Shown piece after piece: positions 8,304-16,792 of a DNA stretch of 64,000 nt. The position numbers were made by a program, and so were the translations under genes. The stretch spans positions 3,472,001 to 3,536,000 of the forward strand of contig NZ_CP060007.1 in NCBI RefSeq assembly GCF_014168535.1, given 5' to 3'. Each line of letters opens with the position of its first letter. The first letter of the stretch is position 1. The notes under the pieces were generated by a model. It did no database searches. It had not been told where the DNA came from and worked only from the letters and a program-made list of their open reading frames with translations. This stretch comes from Lacibacter sediminis (GTDB lineage: Bacteria > Bacteroidota > Bacteroidia > Chitinophagales > Chitinophagaceae).

Positions 8304-9116
8304 ATGAAATTCAAAGGAATTCCTACCGTCACCTTTCGTAAAACAGCCCTGCTCTCCTGCTGCCTTTTGTTCCTGTTGAGCAGTTGCAAACGCACTGAAA
8401 CACTTGCATCACTCACACTTGACGAACTTGTTCCACTTCAAGTTGGCAAATACATTACCTACCGCCTGGATTCTTTGGTTTTTACAAATACAGGTAAAAC
8501 AACAGAAACACATCGTTATAGGGTACGTCATACGATCGACAGAAAATCGGTAGACAACCAGAACCGTCCGGTTTGGGTAGTCGTTACTCATATCACCGAT
8601 TCACTAGGTGTTGGTCCGTGGGTACAGAATGGAACCTATACTATTACACCGGTAGATAAACGTTTAGAAGTAACTGAAAACAATCTGCGGGTGATTAAAC
8701 TCAACCTTCCAACAGTTGAAGGTTTCACCTGGAAAGGAAATTCTTTCTTACCTGATCGTCCTTACAATCCTGATTTCCCTATCAGTATTGATGCAAACAT
8801 GAGTTTATGGGAATTTAAGTTTGAAACCGTGAACGGAAGTGAAACCATTGGCGCTAATCAGCTGACTGATGTAACTACTGTTTTTCATATTGATGAAGCA
8901 GAAAATGTTCCAATCGTTACCGATACTTCTTTTGCTTCACGTGAATTATCTGTTGAGAAATATGCAAAAAACATTGGGCTCGTATTTCGTGAATTTCAAC
9001 TTTGGGAAAATCAACCACGTCCAAGAACAACCGGCACTCCTCCCAATGTGATCACCACATATGATCCTGTGAGAATAGGTTTTGGTGTAAAGATGTGGAT
9101 GATCGATAAAAACTAA
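8304..9116 (+). CDS. Lipoprotein, function unknown
   Basis: 270 aa with a basic N-terminus, a hydrophobic segment and lipobox LLSSC (Cys28), so likely membrane anchored outside the cytoplasm. The rest is beta-rich with alternating Thr/Val stretches and no motif I recognise; 'LQVGKYITYRLDSLVF' is typical of uncharacterised Bacteroidota lipoproteins. It ends 19 bp before a secreted subtilase on the same strand, so the two are probably one transcript. Confidence 0.75.
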   Translation: MKFKGIPTVTFRKTALLSCCLLFLLSSCKRTETLASLTLDELVPLQVGKYITYRLDSLVFTNTGKTTETHRYRVRHTIDRKSVDNQNRPVWVVVTHITDSLGVGPWVQNGTYTITPVDKRLEVTENNLRVIKLNLPTVEGFTWKGNSFLPDRPYNPDFPISIDANMSLWEFKFETVNGSETIGANQLTDVTTVFHIDEAENVPIVTDTSFASRELSVEKYAKNIGLVFREFQLWENQPRPRTTGTPPNVITTYDPVRIGFGVKMWMIDKN

Positions 9117-9135
9117 ATTTCTCCTATTACGATTC

Positions 9136-11127
9136 ATGAAAAATACATGTTATTTACTGTTCGTTCTTTCGTTACTGTTTACAGCAGTTGAAAGTAACGG
9201 TCAGCGAACCAAGCATGTCATTTTCTTTACTGATAAAAACGAAACAACTTTCTCTCTCGCCCAGCCTTCATCTTATTTATCTGCAAGAGCTGTGGCAAGA
9301 AGAACAAAATATGGCATTGCTGTTGACAGCACCGATTTACCTGTTGTAGAAAAATATGTTGACAGTGTTCGTTTAGCAGGAAACGTTACGATTCTTGGCC
9401 GTTTACGTTGGATGAATGCAGTCATTATTCAAACAAATGATGCAGCTGCATTAAGCAAGATCAACACATTCCCTTTTGTAAAAAAAAGAGACAGCATTGC
9501 CTATCGAAAAGTGAATGCAAGGCTTATCGATAATAAATCATACAACATCACGCCTTATGTTTCCACAAATCAACGACAGCAGCAATTGTTTGCTGATTCA
9601 TTGAACTACGGAAATACAGCCACACAAATCAACATCCATAATGGTGCATTTCTGCATAACATCGGAGCACGTGGACAAAACATGCAGATCGCTTTTTTAG
9701 ATGGAGGATACTTCGGTTATCTCAGTAATCCATTCTTTGATAGTGTGCGTAATCAAAACCGCATACTTGCTACCCGTGATTTTGTATTAAATGAAACAAG
9801 TGTAAATGAAGATGATGCACATGGTATGGCGTGTTTTTCTATTGTAGCAGGAAATATACCCGGCAGTTATATTGGCTCGGCGCCCTATGCATCATTCTAT
9901 TTATTAAGAACTGAAGATGTGGGTAGCGAACAACTGATCGAAGAGTATAATTGGGGATCGGGTGCTGAATATGCAGACAGTGCAGGTGTTGATGTTATTT
10001 CTTCCTCTGTTGGTTACAGTACGTTTGATGATCCTGCTTACAATCACAGCTATGCTGATATGAATGGCAATACAACTATTGTAAGCAGATACGCAGATCT
10101 TGCTGCAAAGAAAGGAATGTTGTTAGTAAACAGTGCAGGCAATGAGGGCAGCAAAACATGGAAATATATTGTTGCACCTGCTGATGCCGATAGTGTATTA
10201 AGTGTTGGTGCAGTAAACAGTTCAGGAATAATTGCTGCTTTCTCAAGTTTTGGCCCAACAAGTGACGGACAAATAAAACCTGATGTTGTTTCTGTTGGCC
10301 AGGGAACGTTTCTATCCACTTCAGGCGGAACGGTTGGCACCAGCAGTGGCACTTCTTTTTCCGGACCAAACATGGCGGGGCTTGCTACTTGTTTGTGGCA
10401 ACTGTTTCCTGAATTCAACAGTTATAAGATCATTGAAACTTTACGAAAAAGTGCAGATCGATATACTGCCCCGCATGAACAATACGGTTATGGTTTACCT
10501 GATATGAAAAAAGCAACAGGTATACTTTTAGCTGACTTATCAAACTCGAATGCTTCTATTACAAATTGTACCGCAACACTGCAATGGAACAGTAAGGATC
10601 TTTCAGCCATGCAATACATTGTGCAACGAAAGCTGCCCGGCGAATCAACTTATACCAACATCCAAACCATTGCAGCAAAAGGTTCAACATTCTCTGCACA
10701 AAATTATCAGTATAATGACGTAGCAACTGTGGCAGGAATAATTGACTACAGAATACTCCAGGTGATTGATACAAGCACTGCAGGTTATCGTGCTTATGCT
10801 ATTGACTCAGCTTCTGTAACTGCTGGCAGCGGGTGTAATACAACCAACATTAACGACCCTTCTATCACTATAAAAAAAGTACAGTTGTTTCCGAATCCTA
10901 TTGCTGACAATTCACTTCAATTAAAATTTACGGAACAAAGCAGTGGACGATTTCTACTGACAGTTTATAACACCACCGGCCAATTAGTTTATACGGAGCA
11001 ATACAATAAACCAAACGGAATAGTTACACATTCATTCTCGCTTAATCGTCTTGCAAAAGGCAGTTATTTATTAGTTATACTGAAAGATGGGCATCGATAT
11101 GCCGTTGAGGAATTTGTGAAGCAGTAG
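9136..11127 (+). CDS. S8 subtilisin-like serine protease, T9SS cargo
   Basis: 663 aa. Signal peptide (~1-22), an inhibitor-like propeptide (HVIFFTDK ... ), then a subtilase domain with Asp189 (FLDGG), His229 (DDAHGMA), oxyanion Asn336 (SAGNEG) and Ser407 (SGTSFSGPNMAG). An Ig/FN3-like segment (~475-560) precedes a type IX sorting domain in the last ~80 residues (VQLFPNPI, YNTTGQLVY, LAKGSYLLVI). It should cross the outer membrane by T9SS and be released or anchored at the surface. Substrates unknown. The upstream lipoprotein may be an associated factor (inference). Confidence 0.92.
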   Translation: MKNTCYLLFVLSLLFTAVESNGQRTKHVIFFTDKNETTFSLAQPSSYLSARAVARRTKYGIAVDSTDLPVVEKYVDSVRLAGNVTILGRLRWMNAVIIQTNDAAALSKINTFPFVKKRDSIAYRKVNARLIDNKSYNITPYVSTNQRQQQLFADSLNYGNTATQINIHNGAFLHNIGARGQNMQIAFLDGGYFGYLSNPFFDSVRNQNRILATRDFVLNETSVNEDDAHGMACFSIVAGNIPGSYIGSAPYASFYLLRTEDVGSEQLIEEYNWGSGAEYADSAGVDVISSSVGYSTFDDPAYNHSYADMNGNTTIVSRYADLAAKKGMLLVNSAGNEGSKTWKYIVAPADADSVLSVGAVNSSGIIAAFSSFGPTSDGQIKPDVVSVGQGTFLSTSGGTVGTSSGTSFSGPNMAGLATCLWQLFPEFNSYKIIETLRKSADRYTAPHEQYGYGLPDMKKATGILLADLSNSNASITNCTATLQWNSKDLSAMQYIVQRKLPGESTYTNIQTIAAKGSTFSAQNYQYNDVATVAGIIDYRILQVIDTSTAGYRAYAIDSASVTAGSGCNTTNINDPSITIKKVQLFPNPIADNSLQLKFTEQSSGRFLLTVYNTTGQLVYTEQYNKPNGIVTHSFSLNRLAKGSYLLVILKDGHRYAVEEFVKQ

Positions 11128-11209
11128 CCATTGTTGTTTGCTCACCTGAAAGGTGACTGTACACCATAAACAGTAACAGATATGCAGACAACCGTTGGCT
11201 GCACGGACA

Positions 11210-12385
11210 TCAACCCTTCTTTAACAACGCTGCAAACATTGTATCAGCTTTCACTGCATAACCTTTGATCACTTCTTGTTTCAGCAACTGCAACCTTAAT
11301 TCTTCCTGCATCCACGCCACATTATCTTCATTTTCTTTTTTAAATACTGAACAGGTGATATATAAATAATACCCGTTGGATTTGAGTTGTGCTACTGTAT
11401 TCGAAACAATCTTTTTCTGCAAGGCACTATATGTTTCAATGGAAGATGATGGAAAGAACGATAATTGTTCAGGCGTTCGCCCCCAGGTGCCGGAGCCACT
11501 GCAGGGAACATCGGCGATGATGAGATCAAAAGGTGAATGGTTAGTTGTGAGTGGTGAGTGAAGTGACAAGTCTCTTATGAAACTTTTATAGTCTTTTATT
11601 CCTGCTTCCTGGAAACGCTTTTTTAAATTGATAAGAATACTTTCACGTACATCGCTCACCGTAAGATTAATATCGACAAGAATATCTTTTGCCATAATGG
11701 ATTTACCACCGCTGGCAGCGCAGCAATCCCAAACATTCCATTTTTGATTTTCGATTTTCGATTTCAGATCTTCAAGAAACTCCCCTACTCTCTGCGAACT
11801 GTAATCCTGCACCACCGCATCTTTATTCAACATGATAACTTCTTCGATCTTTGTTGCATTTAGCAATGCAACTGTGTTATCACCGGGCACTTGAAAGGAA
11901 ACATCCGCTGCTTTCAATTGATGCAGCACAGTATCTTTTCGTCCGGGTCGTATCCGCAAAAATAAATCAGGTTGCTGCAAATGACTGAATGCAAATCCAG
12001 CAGCATCAATTCCATCGCTCAACTCGTTTGTAAATGGAAAAATCGACGACGCATTAACCGTACTGTTCAACAGTTCAAGTTTTTTTTCTAACCGCATTTC
12101 AATCACATCATTCCACTCCGGTTTTAAATGCAGCAATAAATCGCTTGAAGAACGACTGCTGAGAAATAATCCGGCCAACAACTTGTTTTCCAAAGAAATA
12201 TCCTGCAACGATCTACCTAACCTGAAGTAACAATAACAAAGTTGTGTGATCTGCTTCCTGTCTTTGCTGCCAAATTTTTTATTGGCTGCAAATTGTTTTT
12301 TGAGATGCGATGCAAATGGCTCCAAACCGGAATAAGCCGCAATGATCTCTTTAGCAGAATTGATGTATGAATAATAACGGCTCAT
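11210..12385 (-). CDS. RsmB/NOP2-type RNA cytosine-C5 methyltransferase
   Basis: 391 aa, SAM-dependent. Motif I appears as VWDCCAASGGKS, the catalytic motif IV as ADVPCSGSGTWGR, and motif VI Cys as YITCSVFKKEN. The N-terminal ~150 residues resemble an NusB/RsmB-like RNA-binding region. Likely methylates 16S rRNA (exact site not decidable). Two loops flanking motifs I and IV are encoded by simple-sequence DNA (11531-11567 and 11738-11770) read in frame, an odd feature described in findings. Convergent with the S8 protease. Confidence 0.88.
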   Translation of the reverse strand: MSRYYSYINSAKEIIAAYSGLEPFASHLKKQFAANKKFGSKDRKQITQLCYCYFRLGRSLQDISLENKLLAGLFLSSRSSSDLLLHLKPEWNDVIEMRLEKKLELLNSTVNASSIFPFTNELSDGIDAAGFAFSHLQQPDLFLRIRPGRKDTVLHQLKAADVSFQVPGDNTVALLNATKIEEVIMLNKDAVVQDYSSQRVGEFLEDLKSKIENQKWNVWDCCAASGGKSIMAKDILVDINLTVSDVRESILINLKKRFQEAGIKDYKSFIRDLSLHSPLTTNHSPFDLIIADVPCSGSGTWGRTPEQLSFFPSSSIETYSALQKKIVSNTVAQLKSNGYYLYITCSVFKKENEDNVAWMQEELRLQLLKQEVIKGYAVKADTMFAALLKKG

Positions 12386-12423
12386 AGCTGCAAAGAAAAG
12401 AAGTTCCTGACAGAGGTAAAATA

Positions 12424-12453
12424 AAAAAGCGTTCTGCTGTTTTACAGAACGCT
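12424..12453 (-). terminator. Terminator after sucB
   Basis: AGCGTTCTG / CAGAACGCT stem with an 8-nt loop (12428-12453) followed on the minus strand by TTTTTTAT. Lies 36 bp after the sucB stop and before the methyltransferase start. Confidence 0.82.
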
Positions 12454-12488
12454 GAATTGCAAGTAACCGTTAGAAGTTACGAGGTGTT

Positions 12489-13712
12489 TTATACTTCTAA
12501 CAAAGTCTTCACGGGATCTTTTCCGAACAATAACAGTTCAGGATTTTCCAGTAATTCCTTTACACGAACTAAAAAGCTCACACTCTCTCTTCCATCTATA
12601 ATTCGATGATCATAACTTAATGCCAGGTACATCATTGGGCGAACCACCACTTGTCCGTTCACCGCCATTGGCCGCTCCTGAATTTTATGCATTCCTAAGA
12701 TAGCACTTTGTGGTAAATTAATAATGGGTGTACTCATCAAACTTCCAAACACACCACCATTGGTGATGGTGAATGTACCGCCGGTAAGTTCTTCCATCGT
12801 TAATTTATTATCTCTGGCCTTACCTGCCAATTCCACCACTTTCTTTTCTACATCAGCCATGCTCATGCTTTCAACATTGCGCATTACAGGCACGGTTAAA
12901 CCACGTGGTGTAGAAACAGCAATGGAAATATCTGCATAATCATGATAAATAATTTCTTCAGCGTCAATGGATGCATTCACCGCCGGCCATTCGCTTAATG
13001 CAATAGCACATGCTTTTCCAAAGAAACTCATGAAACCGAGATTCACCCCGTGCAGTTCTTTGAATTTGTCTTTGTACTTACTGCGGATCTCCATAATGCG
13101 TGTCATATCCACCTCATTAAAAGTGGTGAGCATGGCAGTGGTGTTCTTACTTTCCACCAAACGACGGCTGATCGTCTTGCGCAGGTTACTCATTTTCTCT
13201 TTCCGTACATTGCGGCTAAACAACTCTGCACCTTTGAATGCCTGCTTGCCGGGATTAGAGATGGCCTGCAACACATCATCTTTTAATATTTTACCACCGG
13301 TGCCAGACGCTTTGATGGTTTGGGGATCAACTTTCTTATCAGCAATAATGGCTGCTGCAACGGGTGTTGCTTTAATATCATTTGCTACTGCTGTAACCGG
13401 AGCAGTTGATTTTGCTTCCTCTTTCTTTGGTGCTTCTGCCTTTGGCACTTCAGCAACTGCCGCTCCTTCTGGTTTGGGTGCTGTTTCATCAATCTGGCAA
13501 ACAACATCACCAATATTTAATGTATCACCTTCCTGTGCACCGTGCTTAAGAATGCCTGCTTTTTCAGCATTGATCTCAAAAGTTGCTTTTTCGCTTTCCA
13601 GTTCGGCGATCACTTCATCACGCTCTACCCATGCACCATCGGGTTTGGTCCATTTTAATAATGATACTTCACTTATTGATTCACCTACAGTTGGAACTTT
13701 TATATCAATCAT
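12489..13712 (-). CDS. sucB: 2-Oxoglutarate dehydrogenase E2 (dihydrolipoamide succinyltransferase)
   Basis: 407 aa. One lipoyl domain (1-~75) with lipoyl Lys42 in LESEKATFE, an Ala/Pro/Glu linker, an E1/E3-binding domain (~110-150, [13 protein letters not shown]) and a catalytic domain with SYDHRIIDG (His369, Asp373). It transfers succinyl groups to CoA in the TCA cycle. The matching E1 (sucA) is 3 kb away on the same strand, separated by a T9SS protein gene with terminators on both sides, so the two are separate transcripts. Confidence 0.95.
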   Translation of the reverse strand: MIDIKVPTVGESISEVSLLKWTKPDGAWVERDEVIAELESEKATFEINAEKAGILKHGAQEGDTLNIGDVVCQIDETAPKPEGAAVAEVPKAEAPKKEEAKSTAPVTAVANDIKATPVAAAIIADKKVDPQTIKASGTGGKILKDDVLQAISNPGKQAFKGAELFSRNVRKEKMSNLRKTISRRLVESKNTTAMLTTFNEVDMTRIMEIRSKYKDKFKELHGVNLGFMSFFGKACAIALSEWPAVNASIDAEEIIYHDYADISIAVSTPRGLTVPVMRNVESMSMADVEKKVVELAGKARDNKLTMEELTGGTFTITNGGVFGSLMSTPIINLPQSAILGMHKIQERPMAVNGQVVVRPMMYLALSYDHRIIDGRESVSFLVRVKELLENPELLLFGKDPVKTLLEV

Positions 13713-13796
13713 ATCAATTCGTTGGTTGAGAGTGTTGCAAATTTCGGGGAAAAACAGATAGAAACATAAGAAAAAACAACTGTCAGTATAATAAAT

Positions 13797-13818
13797 AAAC
13801 CCCTCTTTCGAGGGGTTT
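13797..13818 (-). terminator. Terminator after the 924-aa T9SS gene
   Basis: AAACCCCTC-TTTC-GAGGGGTTT, perfect 9-bp stem followed on the minus strand by TTTATTTATTA. Between the 924-aa gene and sucB. Confidence 0.8.
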
Positions 13819-13862
13819 AAAACGAAGTAAAAACCTTGTACCGACCATTTACCAGTTGCTAA

Positions 13863-16637
13863 TTAGTGTAATATGATCTTCTGCTGCCAAACCTTTACTT
13901 TTTGTCGGAGGACAATATAATATACACCTGCACTCAGGTTATTTACCTGCAACGGTATCAGTTGGCTGTCTTGCACATTATTCCGTTCAATTGATTTTGT
14001 TTGAAACACACGCCCATACAAATCAATTACGCTGTATTCAAATCTACCTGTGAGTTTGCCGCTCAGTTTCAAATAAAGCGAACCACTTGATGGATTTGGC
14101 ATGGCCACTATTTGCATATCCTTGTTGACAAAATCACGTACATTAGTTATTAATGCGTTTGATACAACTGTGACTGCAGTATTTGTTAGAACAGGCAAAT
14201 TGTAATCAAAATAAATTGAAGCTTTGTTTTGAAAATATTCGCCTGAAGTAAGATTGCTTTTTGCTTTAATGCGGAAAGCGATATAGCCATGACTCAACGG
14301 CTCGTTCACATTACTGTCAGGAAGGTTTATGTTGGGAAATGTCCAGCTGATTGTATTACCATCAACAACAGTCATTTTGTAGGGATGACTGGCATTAATC
14401 ATTTGCAAGCTGTTCCAGTTAAGTTTTGCATCAAGTGTATCGGTAATACGAACGGTGAATGCTGTATCGGTTCCTGTATTTTGAAAACGGACGACATATT
14501 GAATATTTTCTCCACTCACAATTTTTGCTAAAGGAATTTTACCGGCAACGTTTTCCTGTTTATCGTTTGGATCGTAAGAACCTACTACAACCTGGGCGAG
14601 ATGTACAGTATCATCCAAAGGAGTAAGATCAACTGCTGCTGCACTTCCCGTTGTTGAATTAATAAAAGCCTTGTAGCGTAAGGTATCGCCATTGTTAAGA
14701 GTTGGAGGTGCTGCCAATTTTACTTCAATATCTACAGAATAACTGTCAAAAGGTTTAAGTCCTGCATACATCCATAACAGGCTGTCGCCGGTTACTAAAC
14801 CTGCAGCAGGAGCTGAAGATACAAGTGTTACTTTAGGATCTTTAATCAACAGGATACCTCCGTTAGGAACTGTATCGGTACCATTATTTCGAAATGTAAG
14901 TTTATACTTTGCATTGAAGCCTGGCCTTGCAGGTGTAAGAGGTATTAAACTGATACTCAAATCTCGCTTGCCTGCCACAGGTTGTAATGCAAAATGAACT
15001 GTATCGCTTTGGAACAAAGTTGCGAATATTGTTTGCTTCTCTGCCGGTACAGACACATAATAATCATTGTTAAGCTTTACCGTTGTTTTGTATGAACCGG
15101 TATCAACATCATTCCTGAACCAGCCATTCGTTGAAACGCTGCTGCGACTGTAACCAGTTTTTTCAGAGGTGACAAGAAACTTGTTGGCATAAGGTTCATT
15201 TGTGTCTTTGATATTGTTTTTGTTGAAGTCGTAATAAACAGAGCCGGTGATAGAAGCGATTGTGCCGAGGCGCCCAAAGAACCCCTCAGTTTCCTCACTC
15301 AGATATTTAGTGTAGATAATCTCCTGATCAGCTAAGTTAAGCTCATAAACAAATCCATTGGAAATATTACGTTTCCATACGATGCTTCCATTACTGTTCA
15401 CTTTTGATATTACGTTATCATCAGTGTTACCAACTAATCCAAATGTTGACATAATATAGGATGTATCATTTAATTGAGCTCCCATTATATTATAGTCATC
15501 ATTATTAGGGTAGATATCAAATACTTTATTAAACTTAATTACACCAGCTGAATCGAGCTTTAAAATCCACGAGTCTAAGTAAGATGTATCGGTCTTTACG
15601 CCACTTAAATCTCTATTTGAAGACCTTGTGTTTGCAACTAATATAATTCCAAAATCTTTTGGATTCTTAATCACTGCATTGTACCAAAGCAGTTCATCTT
15701 TACTACCTCCGTACTTTTTAAAACTTAACTCATTGCCTGACGAATCTATTTTTGCTACAAAAATATCATCATCCATATTAGCCATATTCCAACAGTCAGA
15801 AGAATCTGCGTTCATATTTGCAAACCCGCCAACAATGAAAAATTCTGTATTTACTTTTACAAAATTCAATGCAGAACTTTCAGTGAAGAAAAAGCCTGGT
15901 TGCCTAAAAACACTTTTTCTCCATTGTACATTTCCGCTCTGATCAATCTTCGTTAGAAAAATGCGATGAAATTGAGCACGTAAATAATTGTTGTTACAGT
16001 TGAGGTTCAAAATCGTGTCTCTTAAATAGTAAGCAACTAAATACCCCTTGTCTTCTGTGGCTATCACCTGCTCATAATCGGAAAATCCATTTGCGATTTT
16101 CTGCTCCCACTCCTTCACTCCGTTTTTGTTATACTTACTTAATATTCTATAAACTAACTGTGGAAAACTATTTATTACAGAGTCCCGGTCTCTGACCGTC
16201 AACCATCCTGAATCAAGCGAAGGGAAAACTGAAAATTGATAAATGCTATATTCATCCGGTACAATATATTTTAAAAGAACATTCCCATCTTTAGAAAATT
16301 TTACAAATACATTGTGTAAACTATCCTTCGAGTCACTCAGAAGTCCTGAAGTAATAAAATTCCCATCAACCAGCTGTCTATTACCGGTTAAATAATAGTC
16401 GGTGCCTCCCGGAAATAATTCCGATAGCTTACGCTCCCACACCACTCCCGGTTCACCGCCAAAACCAATACTATCAGTACCGGTAACTCTTGCATCAAAA
16501 ACGGGTTTGTTTTGTGTGGTTCTTTTAACCGGCTTTCCGGTTCTGCCAAAGAACGGTCGTTGTTGCGCCTGCCCTGCAACAAAAGAAATACAAAAAAGAA
16601 AAAGAAGAAAAAACAGTTGCTTTTTAAAGGTTATCAT
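13863..16637 (-). CDS. Large secreted T9SS cargo with DUF11-like repeats
   Basis: 924 aa. Signal peptide (~1-25), then ~430 residues of beta-propeller-like strands that repeat patterns such as 'FVKFSKDGNVLLKY' and 'FLTKIDQSGNVQWRK', typical of secreted proteins that were once annotated as delta-60 repeats. A short SdrB/Cna-like module follows (SITGSVYYDFNKNN), then two DUF11-type modules (FRNNGTDTVPNGG; VVRFQNTGTDTAFTVRITDTL), and a type IX sorting domain in the last ~75 residues (MPNPSSGSLYLKL, LSAGVYYIVL). Likely surface displayed; binding or structural role inferred only. No catalytic motif. Confidence 0.85.
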   Translation of the reverse strand: MITFKKQLFFLLFLFCISFVAGQAQQRPFFGRTGKPVKRTTQNKPVFDARVTGTDSIGFGGEPGVVWERKLSELFPGGTDYYLTGNRQLVDGNFITSGLLSDSKDSLHNVFVKFSKDGNVLLKYIVPDEYSIYQFSVFPSLDSGWLTVRDRDSVINSFPQLVYRILSKYNKNGVKEWEQKIANGFSDYEQVIATEDKGYLVAYYLRDTILNLNCNNNYLRAQFHRIFLTKIDQSGNVQWRKSVFRQPGFFFTESSALNFVKVNTEFFIVGGFANMNADSSDCWNMANMDDDIFVAKIDSSGNELSFKKYGGSKDELLWYNAVIKNPKDFGIILVANTRSSNRDLSGVKTDTSYLDSWILKLDSAGVIKFNKVFDIYPNNDDYNIMGAQLNDTSYIMSTFGLVGNTDDNVISKVNSNGSIVWKRNISNGFVYELNLADQEIIYTKYLSEETEGFFGRLGTIASITGSVYYDFNKNNIKDTNEPYANKFLVTSEKTGYSRSSVSTNGWFRNDVDTGSYKTTVKLNNDYYVSVPAEKQTIFATLFQSDTVHFALQPVAGKRDLSISLIPLTPARPGFNAKYKLTFRNNGTDTVPNGGILLIKDPKVTLVSSAPAAGLVTGDSLLWMYAGLKPFDSYSVDIEVKLAAPPTLNNGDTLRYKAFINSTTGSAAAVDLTPLDDTVHLAQVVVGSYDPNDKQENVAGKIPLAKIVSGENIQYVVRFQNTGTDTAFTVRITDTLDAKLNWNSLQMINASHPYKMTVVDGNTISWTFPNINLPDSNVNEPLSHGYIAFRIKAKSNLTSGEYFQNKASIYFDYNLPVLTNTAVTVVSNALITNVRDFVNKDMQIVAMPNPSSGSLYLKLSGKLTGRFEYSVIDLYGRVFQTKSIERNNVQDSQLIPLQVNNLSAGVYYIVLRQKVKVWQQKIILH

Positions 16638-16740
16638 GTAACGTTTTTTGGATAGTGCGTCAAAATACTACATTCAATAAGTTTGTACAAACTTTACTTA
16701 TAACTGTGCAATAACAGAAACAACAGTGCATTCAACAACA

Positions 16741-16769
16741 AAAAACCCTTAGCCGTTCGGCTAAGGGTT
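16741..16769 (-). terminator. Terminator after sucA
   Basis: AACCCTTAGCC-GTTC-GGCTAAGGGTT, perfect 11-bp stem followed on the minus strand by a T run. Starts 24 bp after the sucA stop. Confidence 0.88.
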
Positions 16770-16792
16770 GTATCGAAAACTTTTCAATTTTC

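Noticed and set aside
11142..11156. TCACCT-GAA-AGGTGA hairpin after the S8 protease
   Set aside because: Short stem and no T run; terminator role not supported.
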